Positions 26,394-34,479 of a DNA stretch of 34,479 nt are shown in pieces (within the stretch, counting starts at the first letter, position 1; each line of letters opens with the position of its first letter). The notes beneath the pieces are model-generated. The model saw nothing but the letters and a program-made list of their open reading frames with translations. It ran no database searches and had not been told where the DNA came from. The stretch is from contig CAMCMF010000013.1 of NCBI GenBank assembly GCA_945875865.1, positions 1 to 34,479 of the forward strand, given 5' to 3'. The DNA is from Rhizobium sp. Q54. GTDB taxonomy: Bacteria; Pseudomonadota; Alphaproteobacteria; Rickettsiales; UBA1997. The translations under genes and the position numbers were made by a program.

Positions 26394-28265
26394 TTAATAA
26401 AACTTCACCACGCCAGTAGCGACATCATACATCCCACCAATCACGGCGATTTGTTCTTTTTCGATCATCTCTTTAATGATCTGACTTTGTTTGGGAATTT
26501 GATGCAAAACTTCTTTGACATTTAGTGAAGCAACTTTTTCGACATACTCATCGTTGCCGGCGTTACGATGTTCTTTGACGGTTTTTTCTTTGTGAATTGC
26601 CGGTTTTATTTTATTGAGCAACTCGGTCAAATTTCCCATTTGCACATCATCGCAAGCACCTTTTATCGCGCCGCAACCGCTATGTCCAAGTACTACGATT
26701 AATTTTGCGCCAGCAACTTTGCAGGCAAACTCCATGCTGCCCAAAATATCTTCGTTCAAAATATTTCCAGCGATGCGACAAGAAAAAATATCTCCCAAAC
26801 CTTGATCAAAAATTAATTCAGCGGAAGTGCGCGAATCAATGCAGCTCAAGACTAAAGCGAATGGATGTTGACCAGCAGAAGTGTCGTTGACTTGTTTTAG
26901 TAAGTTGCGATTGGCGTTCAGATTGCGGACAAATCTTTGGTTGCCATCTTTAAGAATTTCGATCGCTTCTTTTGGTGTTAAGTTGTCACGGGTTTCTTTA
27001 GTTAGAATTACCACATCGTCATTTCTTTTGATGCGATAAATCAGCGCTACCACAACTCCTATAGCAACCCCTTTCAACAAATCAAAAGTAATCATGCCTA
27101 AAATAGTGGCGATAAAAGGCATAAATTCTGGCAATCCAGAATCGTAAGCTTTTCTAAAAAGAGTAGGCTTTGCTAGTTTATAGCCAAGGAAGAGAAGTAC
27201 GCAGGCAAGACTTGCCAGTGGAATCATATTGAGGATTTTAGGAATCGCAATTACGGCAATAAAAAGAAAAACCCCATGAAGAATTGTCGAAAGTTTGCTG
27301 TGAGCGCCGAAAGCAATATTGGCACTGCTTCTTATAATCACTTGCGTCACTGGCAAGCCACCGATAAGTCCACAGATGATATTGCCGATGCCTTGTGCTT
27401 TTAATTCACGATTAGTTGGTGTCACATGCTTGTGGGGGTCTAGTTTGTCAACAGCCTCAACTGACAAAAGAGTTTCGATGCTGGCAACTAAGGCTATCAC
27501 AAAAGCCATGCTGTAAATTTCATAATTTTTTAGTTGCTCAAAATTTGGTAAAGTAAATTGACCAAAAAATTCTGCAATATTGCCAGCGATTGGTAGCTGA
27601 ACGATTTGGTGATCTTTTAATTCTAAAAAATTACTCAAAATAATTCCTAGAATTACTACTGCCAAAGGACCTTGAAGCATGCGAAAAATTTTATGTTTTT
27701 TGGAAAAATGAGTTTCCCATAAAATCAACATCGTCATCGAAATTATAGTGAGGATAATTGCGGCTGGAGTAAGATGAGACGCTGCTTCTTGTAGATTAGT
27801 AAAGCTGTTTTGAGCTAGAGATTCATCAAAATCACCAACTGCTATTGAGTCATAACCAAGCGCGTGAGGAATTTGTTTAATTATGATGACGATGCCAATG
27901 CCTGCCAACATTCCATTGATGACTGAGGATGGAAAATAATGGGCGATGGCGCCAAGTCGCATCATGCCCATTATTAGTTGAATTATTCCCGCCAGAATTA
28001 CGGCAACGAGAAAATTTTCGAATGAGCCGAGGGTAGAAATATAGGTTAAAACAATTACCGCTAAACCTGCGGCTGGACCACTCACACCAAAGCGCGAACC
28101 ACTAATTGATCCAACAATTACGCCGCCAACTATTCCAGAAATTATTCCAGAAAAAAGTGGTGCGCCGGAAGCGAGGGCAATTCCAAGACAAAGTGGAAGT
28201 GCAACGAAAAAAACGATGATACTCGCAGGAAAATCGTGACGGAAATTGTGAAGGATATTTTTCAT
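26394..28265 (-). CDS. SulP-family anion transporter fused to beta-carbonic anhydrase
   Basis: A 623-residue fusion. Residues about 1-412 are a SulP (SLC26-like) membrane transporter of 10-14 helices, with FVALPLCLGIALASGAPLFSGIISG, SGPAAGLAV and the conserved ETLLSVEAVDKLDP region near 264-277 followed by TNRELKAQGIGNI. Residues about 428-623 are a beta-class carbonic anhydrase in place of the usual STAS domain. Its zinc ligands and Asp-Arg dyad are visible: SCIDSRTSAE (Cys475, Asp477, Arg479) and LGHSGCGAIKGA (His528, Cys531). Such fusions are predicted to import bicarbonate and interconvert it with CO2 at the membrane. It may form a unit with the lipoprotein and TauE genes upstream (55- and 70-nt gaps). 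Confidence 0.93.
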   Translation of the reverse strand: MKNILHNFRHDFPASIIVFFVALPLCLGIALASGAPLFSGIISGIVGGVIVGSISGSRFGVSGPAAGLAVIVLTYISTLGSFENFLVAVILAGIIQLIMGMMRLGAIAHYFPSSVINGMLAGIGIVIIIKQIPHALGYDSIAVGDFDESLAQNSFTNLQEAASHLTPAAIILTIISMTMLILWETHFSKKHKIFRMLQGPLAVVILGIILSNFLELKDHQIVQLPIAGNIAEFFGQFTLPNFEQLKNYEIYSMAFVIALVASIETLLSVEAVDKLDPHKHVTPTNRELKAQGIGNIICGLIGGLPVTQVIIRSSANIAFGAHSKLSTILHGVFLFIAVIAIPKILNMIPLASLACVLLFLGYKLAKPTLFRKAYDSGLPEFMPFIATILGMITFDLLKGVAIGVVVALIYRIKRNDDVVILTKETRDNLTPKEAIEILKDGNQRFVRNLNANRNLLKQVNDTSAGQHPFALVLSCIDSRTSAELIFDQGLGDIFSCRIAGNILNEDILGSMEFACKVAGAKLIVVLGHSGCGAIKGACDDVQMGNLTELLNKIKPAIHKEKTVKEHRNAGNDEYVEKVASLNVKEVLHQIPKQSQIIKEMIEKEQIAVIGGMYDVATGVVKFY

Positions 28266-28320
28266 GAATTTAGAATTGAGATTAGCAATAATTTAAAACG
28301 AATTTTGATGTTTTAGGTTG

Positions 28321-28605
28321 CTAAGAATTTGGTGGGGATGTTGGAACTTCTTCTGAAAACTTTACGAGTCTCTTTTCTTTTGCATCGGTTACGACAGTGA
28401 TAAGTCTGGATAATTTTAGATCGCGGTTGAAATCAATATTGGCAAGGAGATTTTCATTTTCATCGCCGGATTTTTCTTTAGACTCTGATGAAATTTCTTC
28501 TGCGGATTCGGAAGAAATCAGTGGGTTTTTATAATTTTTAGAATTCGAGAAAGCACTGCAAGAAATCAGGATTGTAATGATGAAAATTTTTAGAATAAGT
28601 TTCAT
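28321..28605 (-). CDS. Small lipoprotein, unknown
   Basis: 94 residues with a lipoprotein signal: MKLILKIFIITILISC, the lipobox Cys being residue 16. The mature part is Ser/Glu-rich (SSESAEEISSESKEKSGDEN), followed by a short conserved-looking segment, RDLKLSRLITVVTDAKEKRL. No family recognised. It lies between the TauE-like and SulP-anhydrase genes on the same strand, so it may be an envelope partner of that transport cluster, but position is the only argument. Confidence 0.65.
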   Translation of the reverse strand: MKLILKIFIITILISCSAFSNSKNYKNPLISSESAEEISSESKEKSGDENENLLANIDFNRDLKLSRLITVVTDAKEKRLVKFSEEVPTSPPNS

Positions 28606-28675
28606 GAAAAATAAAAAGTTTGGGGTAAGAAAACTCTAAAAGTTCTTTCTAAAAAAAGAAGAAAATTTTTTTAAT

Positions 28676-29392
28676 CTACAGAGCCTTGCTCAAAAATTTG
28701 AGACCGGCAAAAATTGTCATAATAGCGATGCCTTTTTTAAAAAGATTTTCGCTGATTTTTAGATGAACCAGGTGACCTAATTTGATGGCGATAAAAACCG
28801 GAATAATCGTCCACCAAATATTAATAAAAAATTCTAAGCGCAACTGATCTTGTAAGAAAAGTTGTACAAAACGAATGAGATTAAAAGTGACAAAAAGCGC
28901 TGCCATTGTTGCGCGGAAAGCGGACTTATTTTGAAAATCATTTTTTAGAGCATTGGCCCAAAAAGGTCCGCCAATTCCAAAAGCGCCTTGAGCAATTCCG
29001 CCGATAAAAATTAATTTTTGTTTGAAGATTTTTGGGAAAATAAATGAATCAAAAAACATAATTTTTATTGCCAAAACTGTGAGCAAAATTCCAAAGATCA
29101 GTGATAAAATTTCTGGAGAAAGTTTGGCGAATAAAAATGCACCAAAAATTGTTCCGATGATGGAAAGTGGAATTGCTGATTTGAAAGTTTTTTTATCAAA
29201 TGATTTATGATCGGTGCAGAGAATATAAGCACTTGAAATGGTTCCGATATAAAATCCAGTGAGAATCATTTCTTTGAAATCAAGAAAAAATACCAGGATT
29301 GAATAAGCAATTAATCCTCCGCCAAAACCAATGATACTCTCCACAAAAAATCCCAGAGAAAAACTTATTGCGATTAGAATTGCTGCTGACAT
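28676..29392 (-). CDS. TauE/SafE-family membrane exporter
   Basis: A 238-residue protein with seven or eight helices. The N-terminal FSLGFFVESIIGFGGGLIAYSILVFF and the mid-protein repeat IGGIAQGAFGIGGPFWANAL are the two internal-repeat signatures of the TauE/SafE (DUF81) group, implicated in sulfite, sulfoacetate or other organosulfur anion export. The substrate cannot be read from sequence. It is the first minus-strand gene of a possible TauE-lipoprotein-SulP/anhydrase unit and faces the outer-membrane protein gene across 71 nt. Confidence 0.88.
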   Translation of the reverse strand: MSAAILIAISFSLGFFVESIIGFGGGLIAYSILVFFLDFKEMILTGFYIGTISSAYILCTDHKSFDKKTFKSAIPLSIIGTIFGAFLFAKLSPEILSLIFGILLTVLAIKIMFFDSFIFPKIFKQKLIFIGGIAQGAFGIGGPFWANALKNDFQNKSAFRATMAALFVTFNLIRFVQLFLQDQLRLEFFINIWWTIIPVFIAIKLGHLVHLKISENLFKKGIAIMTIFAGLKFLSKAL

Positions 29393-29463
29393 AAAGTTTT
29401 AAGAATGTTGAGAATGCTGGCTTCAGGCGGTCTTTTTCACACTAGTTCACAGATAGTCAATCA

Positions 29464-30675
29464 ATGAAAAAAGTTTTCTTATTTTTAGTTTTAACTTTAC
29501 TCTTCTCGCAAGCTTTTGCCAATGACGCAAACCAAAGTACTCTTGAAGGTTTAACCACAAAAGATGACGCTCATTTGGTAAAAAAATTTGCTACAAAGCT
29601 ATCAACCACACTAATTTTTGAGACAAAATTTAGTGACAATTATCAAACAACTAATCGCCAAGATGAGTATAAGGATTCAGTTGCCAAGCTGCGTTTGATC
29701 AATAAATTTAAGCTCAATGATGTGCTGTCGATAAATAGTCGTTTGCTGGTGACGAGTATCGATAATAGAGGAAAGGTTGCGGCGAGAAATAATAATCCAA
29801 GAGGTGGTGGAGATCGCACTTTCGAAAATATAGGTGTTATTGCTCAAGAATTAAATTTGGTTTTGGATCATGAAAAATATGCCCTAATTGCCGGAAAATT
29901 TAACCTCAATTTTGGCAAGGCTTGGCTATGGAATCGAGGCATATGGATTCAGGATTTAGTCAATAATTATCGTCAGATAGAAAAGTTGGGATTTGCTGGA
30001 GTTTATCGCTTGGGAGATGCTAAAAAAACCGGTCAATATAATTTTAGTTTTAGCGCCTTTACTAATGATCGCAAAAATCTCGATAATTCTTTGATGGTGA
30101 GCAGAGATTCAGGTCACAAATCAGATGCCGCTCCGGGGGACACCAGATCTTTGCAATCTTACAATGCCGCTCTTGATATTAATTTTAAGTTCTCGCAGCA
30201 AGAAAAATTATCTTATCATTTTGCTTATTTGAATTTGGCGGTGAACCCAAGAGCTAGCGCGCTTGCGCAAAATAAAATTGCTGATCAAAAATCAGTTGTT
30301 TTAAACATGAATTATCAGCGTCCCATCTTCGAAAAAATCTTGCTCGATGGTTTGTTTGAATATGTGGAAACCAAAAATTTGAATGGCAATGGTGATCTTA
30401 GCGAAAAATATTTCACGGCGAATTTCATTACAAAATTTGATGAGCATTGGAGTTTTTTAGTAGGAAATTCTAACCATCAATATTTGCAATATGGTGCTAA
30501 TGGTTATGATCAAAATTTATCGGAAGCGTCTGTTGGTTATGAATTTGGCAAAACTTCTTTCTTCGATCGCTTAACTTTACAAGCCGGTTATAAAAATTTA
30601 CGTAATGATTATAAAACCAGCGTTGATACCAGAAATGGCATGGGTTTGATAATGCGATATTATAAGGATTTCTAG
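29464..30675 (+). CDS. Outer-membrane beta-barrel protein (porin-like)
   Basis: 403 residues with a signal peptide MKKVFLFLVLTLLFSQAFA (cut after residue 19), then a helical or polar lead and alternating beta strands throughout (ALIAGKFNLNFGKAW, YNFSFSAFTNDRK, LSYHFAYLNLAVNP, YFTANFITKFDEHWSF). It ends with an aromatic-rich strand, MGLIMRYYKDF, whose terminal Phe is the standard Bam recognition signal. No specific porin family is recognised; a selective anion porin would fit the transporter genes opposite, but that is inference. Its stop is 1 nt before hisG, so the two are translated from one message. Confidence 0.8.
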   Translation: MKKVFLFLVLTLLFSQAFANDANQSTLEGLTTKDDAHLVKKFATKLSTTLIFETKFSDNYQTTNRQDEYKDSVAKLRLINKFKLNDVLSINSRLLVTSIDNRGKVAARNNNPRGGGDRTFENIGVIAQELNLVLDHEKYALIAGKFNLNFGKAWLWNRGIWIQDLVNNYRQIEKLGFAGVYRLGDAKKTGQYNFSFSAFTNDRKNLDNSLMVSRDSGHKSDAAPGDTRSLQSYNAALDINFKFSQQEKLSYHFAYLNLAVNPRASALAQNKIADQKSVVLNMNYQRPIFEKILLDGLFEYVETKNLNGNGDLSEKYFTANFITKFDEHWSFLVGNSNHQYLQYGANGYDQNLSEASVGYEFGKTSFFDRLTLQAGYKNLRNDYKTSVDTRNGMGLIMRYYKDF

Positions 30676-30676
30676 C

Positions 30677-31330
30677 ATGAAAAAATTTCTTTTTGCAGTT
30701 CCGAAAGGGCGAATTTCTGAGGAATTAAATCCTTTGCTAAAAAAATCTGACATCATTCCCGAGTCGGATTTTTTTGACGAATCTTCACGAAAAATTATTT
30801 TTAAAACCAATCGCGAAAATTTAGAAATAATAAAAGTGCGCAGTTTTGACGTCGCAACTTTTGTTAAATTTGGTGGCGCCGATCTAGGAGTTTGCGGTCG
30901 TGATGTTCTAGAAGAATTCCCCTCAAAAGAAATTTTCCCAATCCTCGATCTCGGCATCGGCAAATGCCGCCTCTCAATCGCCACCAAAAAAGATCAAAGA
31001 CTTACGACTTACGACTTACGACTTACGACTAACTCCCACCTCCGTGTCGCCACAAAATACCCCACAATCGCCAGCAAATATTTTTCCACTCTCGGCGTGC
31101 AAGCTGAAATCATAAAGCTCAACGGCTCAATCGAAATTGCTCCCAGTCTCAATCTTTGTGATGTAATAGTTGATTTAGTAAGTAGCGGAAAAACTCTTAT
31201 TGAGAATGATATGGTTGAGTTAGAAAAAATTCTTGATGTCACTTCTCACTTGATCGTTAATCGAACCTCTTTCAAAACGGCTAATCATGAAATTAATCAG
31301 ATAATCAAAATTATTGATGAGACGCGATAG
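30677..31330 (+). CDS. hisG: ATP phosphoribosyltransferase, short form
   Basis: First step of histidine synthesis: ATP plus PRPP gives phosphoribosyl-ATP. The 217 residues fit the short HisG form, which lacks the C-terminal regulatory domain and needs HisZ; no hisZ is in the window. Motifs are FAVPKGRISEELNPLLKKSD, RSFDVATFVKFGGADLGVCGRDVLEE, RVATKYPTIASKYF, LNGSIEIAPSLNLCDVIVDLV and the PRPP loop region VSSGKTLIENDM. Odd: codons at 30999-31030 are a tandem array of GACTTAC, giving QRLTTYDLRLTT in the loop before RVATKYP. The last 17 nt overlap the VirB6 start. Confidence 0.94.
   Translation: MKKFLFAVPKGRISEELNPLLKKSDIIPESDFFDESSRKIIFKTNRENLEIIKVRSFDVATFVKFGGADLGVCGRDVLEEFPSKEIFPILDLGIGKCRLSIATKKDQRLTTYDLRLTTNSHLRVATKYPTIASKYFSTLGVQAEIIKLNGSIEIAPSLNLCDVIVDLVSSGKTLIENDMVELEKILDVTSHLIVNRTSFKTANHEINQIIKIIDETR
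30999..31030 (+). repeat. GACTTAC heptamer array inside hisG
   Basis: Four tandem copies of GACTTAC plus a partial GACT. Seven is not a multiple of three, so gain or loss of one or two units would shift the hisG frame; three units would restore it. The unit resembles the GACTATC heptamer of the nuo spacers. Confidence 0.9.
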
Positions 31331-34300
31331 TTTATTCACAAAATTTACAAAGTTTGCGCTGTGCTTTTTTCTCGTTGCCCCTTCCATGCTCTTGTCTCAA
31401 AGTGCCCATGCTGCCTTTGATGGAGCTAGAGATGGGGTAAATTTTGATGTTGGTAGTAACAAATGTGAGCTCGGTAATATTGAATTTAACGGACTACTAG
31501 TCGATAACATTGATTTTAATTTTGAATTAACTAACACTTTTTGTATCACTTATATTGCTGGAGTTGGAGCTACGATGCTTGCGGCAGATCTTGCTATGAA
31601 GCCTTTATGTAAACCAACTAATGCTACTGGTTTAGCTATCAGTCCGAGTGAAGAAGTCAGAGATAATATGACTTTTCCTCTGCCATATCCTAGTCCAACT
31701 TTGGCGATTAGGATGGTGAATAAGGTTACTCAATGTGGCGCAAGATCGATGGAATTTTCTACTCTGACTAGCGCCTGCGCTGCCACGCTTGGTGTCGGAC
31801 CTCCATGTGTAGAAGCAGCAAAGGCTGGAGCTGATATGGGAAGATGTTGTGTTGCTTTAGGTGTTTTTCTTACTGCAATTGGGGTAGCAATAGGTGCTTT
31901 GGCAATCATATGGGAATTAGCAAAATCCACTTATAAAAATGCCAGAATATGTGGGCATAATTGGATTGGCTGGGAACAGCAAGGTGAAAAAAACATTTGG
32001 ACAAAAGTTAAAGGTCCTCATCGCCTATGTTTAGAGAATTTATTTCTAGGAGCTAGCAATCCAAATGTTGGAGGCTATTGCGTCGATAATGATTCTAGAT
32101 CAATCGCGAATGTTTCTTACCGCGAATATATTTACGGTGGCGTAGAGTTTGAAGATAATGGCAATTCCGCTTGTACCAGCCCATCAACTTGGAATAATAC
32201 AAGAAAAAGAGAAGTTCTTGGTTACGCTACAAGTAATCAACGTTATTACATGACTGGTCCTGGTGAAGCTCCAGTTTATGCTTGTTATCGCTTTTTATCC
32301 AAGGCTGCTGATATAGCTGATCAAGCGGCGATGCAAATTGCTTACGATTGCTGCAAAAATAGAAGTCAAAATACTGTCTGTATTCAAAATAAAAGTGACG
32401 TTGCGGGAATCAAAGGTAGCTTTTCTTCCTTCGATCATAAATTTTGTGAAATTGGTTCAAGATGTACTGTCGATAACATTGTCTTCGATGCTTATTCCAG
32501 CAAGAAAGAGCAAAATTATGGCTGCGTAAAAACCTATTCTGTTTGTCCTTATAATCACTTGCTTGGCGGTGGAACCGAAACAAAAGAATATAGCGAGACT
32601 GACCAAACATTAGTAAAAAACTTTTGTCAGTTCATGAATCACTGCGTGAAGCTACCAATCTTGCCTTACATCTACACTACCAATCTGGATAAGGGTTATA
32701 TTGCCCAAGCCTGTCGCGATCTCAAAGGAGATTCACAAAATGTTTATGGCTATACTGCGCAACTTCTTCCCATTAACACTCGCGGCTTCTCCTCTCCGAT
32801 GGTTCAATGTTTCAAAGAAACCATGGAAAATATTTTTCTACATAAAGCGGGATATACTCAATGTCTCAATCCTGATGAACAGCCAACAGGCAATGAAAAT
32901 TGTGCCAGTGGATATATATTCAAAAAAGGCGGAGACTTACCTGGAAAATCCTTTTTCCTCAGAATACAAGATAACCTACAGGATGTCATAAAAATAGCTT
33001 TAACTGCCTCGATAATCGCTTTTGGTTTTGCCATATTACTTGCTGTTCCGGGTGCTTATATCACCAAAAAAGTTCTCATCGGCTATGTACTGAAAATAGG
33101 ATTGATCATGTATTTCGCGGTTGGCGATGCCTGGCAATTTGGCTTTATGCAGGGGATTCTTGGCACTTCCGGATTTTTATCGGATTTGACCTTTAAAATT
33201 GATGAGGCCAAACCGCTGGACAAGCTTGATGGCTGCCAATTTCCACGTTTTAACTATGCTGACAGTAATCCCGACACAAAATATCAAAATCCGCAATATC
33301 CACCAACCAAGGAATATCTAAGAATTTGGGATACTCTGGACTGTAAAATTGCTATGTCTCTGGGATTTGGGCCTGCAGTCTCAGTGCCAAATTTATTGAT
33401 GGCGATTGTAGGCGGATTTTTCACTGGAGGTCTGGGGATCATATTTTTTGTGGCGGCCTTTGTGTTCGCCTTCTTCTTAATTTCGATGACGATTAAGGCG
33501 ATGCATATTTTTATCATGTCGATAACCAGCGTGATAATTTTGCTCTATGTTTCGCCGATAACAATCACCTGCGCTTTCTTCAAAAGAACCGAGGGTATTT
33601 TTACTGGTTGGTGGAAGCAGATTCTGGGCTTCACTTTGCAGCCGATGATTCTTTTTGCCTATCTGGGAATTTTAGTAAGTATGCTTGATGCTGTGATCCT
33701 CGGCTCTGCAACATTTACTGGATCAAATATAATAGTTAACGGTCAGACTGTGGTCGATACTTTAGGAAGAGTGGCGCCGAAGAAAATTTCATGCAGCGGT
33801 CTCGCCAATGACGATAGCATCTACTGTATATTCAGAATTTCTGACATTGAAACTTTCGATGGTTTCGAAGCTTTAGGCATAGGTATTCCTCTTCTCACAT
33901 CAATGAATTCAGCTAAGCTTGAAACCATTATCAAATCTGCCTTTATCATGTTTATATTTAGCAGCTTCCTGGATAAGATGACGGGATTTGCGGCAAAATT
34001 AGTGGGTGGGGCAGAGTTGAAATCAGATTGGGGATCTTCAACCTCAGCAATGGCTGGCAAGGCTTTTGGTATGGCTTCTGCAGTACAGGGTCGTGCTGTG
34101 CGCGCTATCAAGAAACATGGCGGAACTCTTGGTAGGAAGGTGATTGGAGGGATAAAAAGCAATATGCGAGATGTCAGTAGTTCTGGTCGATCGATTAAGG
34201 GAGTTAAAGGAGATAATGAAGGGGATAGAACTGCAAATTCTTCAGCTATTAGAGCCGATCAATTAAAAAATAGTTCAGATACTCCTTCTTCAGATAAGAT

Positions 34301-34364
34301 AGCTTCTTCTAATAGTAGTGGCGTCGATAAGGCAACCTCTAAAAATCCAAATTTACCCAAGTAA
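31314..34364 (+). CDS. virB6: VirB6/TrbL-family type IV secretion protein, long Cys-rich form
   Basis: Inner-membrane channel component of a type IV secretion system. At 1016 residues it is far longer than the roughly 300 of classical VirB6, as in the extended Rickettsiales paralogues. Layout: signal peptide ending QSAHA (about 33); a region to about 550 with about 26 cysteines (pairs at 178-179 and 346-347) and one hydrophobic stretch at 180-200; a membrane core with helices near 556-580, 586-606, 700-727, 730-754, 770-796 and 870-888 carrying the family's Trp-rich turn GWWKQILGFTLQPMIL; and a Ser/Gly/Lys-rich tail from about 900, probably disordered. Start: the first of two Met codons, inside the end of hisG (17-nt overlap), so it relies on translational coupling. 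No other vir genes are visible before the window ends. Confidence 0.88.
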   Translation: MMRRDSLFTKFTKFALCFFLVAPSMLLSQSAHAAFDGARDGVNFDVGSNKCELGNIEFNGLLVDNIDFNFELTNTFCITYIAGVGATMLAADLAMKPLCKPTNATGLAISPSEEVRDNMTFPLPYPSPTLAIRMVNKVTQCGARSMEFSTLTSACAATLGVGPPCVEAAKAGADMGRCCVALGVFLTAIGVAIGALAIIWELAKSTYKNARICGHNWIGWEQQGEKNIWTKVKGPHRLCLENLFLGASNPNVGGYCVDNDSRSIANVSYREYIYGGVEFEDNGNSACTSPSTWNNTRKREVLGYATSNQRYYMTGPGEAPVYACYRFLSKAADIADQAAMQIAYDCCKNRSQNTVCIQNKSDVAGIKGSFSSFDHKFCEIGSRCTVDNIVFDAYSSKKEQNYGCVKTYSVCPYNHLLGGGTETKEYSETDQTLVKNFCQFMNHCVKLPILPYIYTTNLDKGYIAQACRDLKGDSQNVYGYTAQLLPINTRGFSSPMVQCFKETMENIFLHKAGYTQCLNPDEQPTGNENCASGYIFKKGGDLPGKSFFLRIQDNLQDVIKIALTASIIAFGFAILLAVPGAYITKKVLIGYVLKIGLIMYFAVGDAWQFGFMQGILGTSGFLSDLTFKIDEAKPLDKLDGCQFPRFNYADSNPDTKYQNPQYPPTKEYLRIWDTLDCKIAMSLGFGPAVSVPNLLMAIVGGFFTGGLGIIFFVAAFVFAFFLISMTIKAMHIFIMSITSVIILLYVSPITITCAFFKRTEGIFTGWWKQILGFTLQPMILFAYLGILVSMLDAVILGSATFTGSNIIVNGQTVVDTLGRVAPKKISCSGLANDDSIYCIFRISDIETFDGFEALGIGIPLLTSMNSAKLETIIKSAFIMFIFSSFLDKMTGFAAKLVGGAELKSDWGSSTSAMAGKAFGMASAVQGRAVRAIKKHGGTLGRKVIGGIKSNMRDVSSSGRSIKGVKGDNEGDRTANSSAIRADQLKNSSDTPSSDKIASSNSSGVDKATSKNPNLPK

Positions 34365-34479
34365 ATTTTGATCCCAGAGATTTTTTAATTCCGAACTTGT
34401 GAATAAAAAATTCAGTTGGGGGGAAACTCATTTTTATCACCTAATTTAGCAATAAATTTGATATTTTTTGTGGTTTCTT
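34365..34479. other. Right-hand gene-free end
   Basis: 115 nt after virB6 with a G6 run at 34418-34423, no clear terminator and no confident gene. Confidence 0.5.

Noticed and set aside
34412-34479. Open frame of 21 codons plus stop on the minus strand running off the right edge
   Set aside because: Too short to support a gene; an open stretch of this size is common by chance and has no recognisable motif.

Overview
The window looks like a chromosomal segment from an AT-rich alphaproteobacterium with Rickettsiales affinity. Pointers are a HemJ-type protoporphyrinogen oxidase, a membrane-anchored CycM-type cytochrome c, an isolated nuoHIJK block, a very long VirB6 protein with a Cys-rich N-terminal region, a secreted DUF4116-type repeat protein, and many short palindromic repeats. 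It also has ilvC, hisG, dapE and ahcY, so it is metabolically richer than a classical Rickettsia. This placement is inference; no rRNA or other direct marker is present. I saw no tRNA, rRNA, transposase or CRISPR array.

Layout. 1-405: gene-free cluster of palindromes. 406-3267 (-): tight operon hemJ / membrane protein / D-Ala-D-Ala dipeptidase / selO. 3350-5593 (+): prs, cycM and a prepilin peptidase, closed by a hairpin. 5657-8295 (+): ahcY, greA and a type IV prepilin-like gene with a strong terminator. 8296-8925: a palindrome, a small membrane protein and two tandem hairpins. 8926-11423 (-): RNase E/G and cutA. 11427-12741 (+): a GDPD-like phosphodiesterase overlapping radC. 12798-16736 (-): nuoH-I-J-K followed by a secreted 25-residue-repeat protein. 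16810-20253 (-): dapE, an orphan sensor kinase and pgpA. 20412-22950 (+): serS, rpsT, secF. 22951-23419: structured, repeat-rich region with a doubtful ORF. 23420-26275 (-): ilvC, glmU and an SH3 protein. 26394-29392 (-): a TauE-like exporter, a lipoprotein and a SulP transporter fused to a beta-carbonic anhydrase. 29464-34364 (+): outer-membrane beta-barrel, hisG and the large VirB6, almost without gaps.

Most genes are housekeeping: respiration (nuoHIJK, cycM), cell wall (dapE, glmU, dipeptidase), translation and RNA (serS, rpsT, rne, greA), export (secF) and amino acid or nucleotide supply (ilvC, hisG, prs, ahcY). The accessory interest lies in four places. First, short repeats sit both between genes and inside coding frames: a 28-bp unit within selO and a heptamer array within hisG. 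Second, a prepilin with Ala at -1 occurs with a peptidase whose second active-site motif is altered. Third, an anion/bicarbonate transport cluster faces an outer-membrane barrel. Fourth, a large VirB6 overlaps hisG, so a copy-number change in the hisG heptamer array could affect a secretion component.
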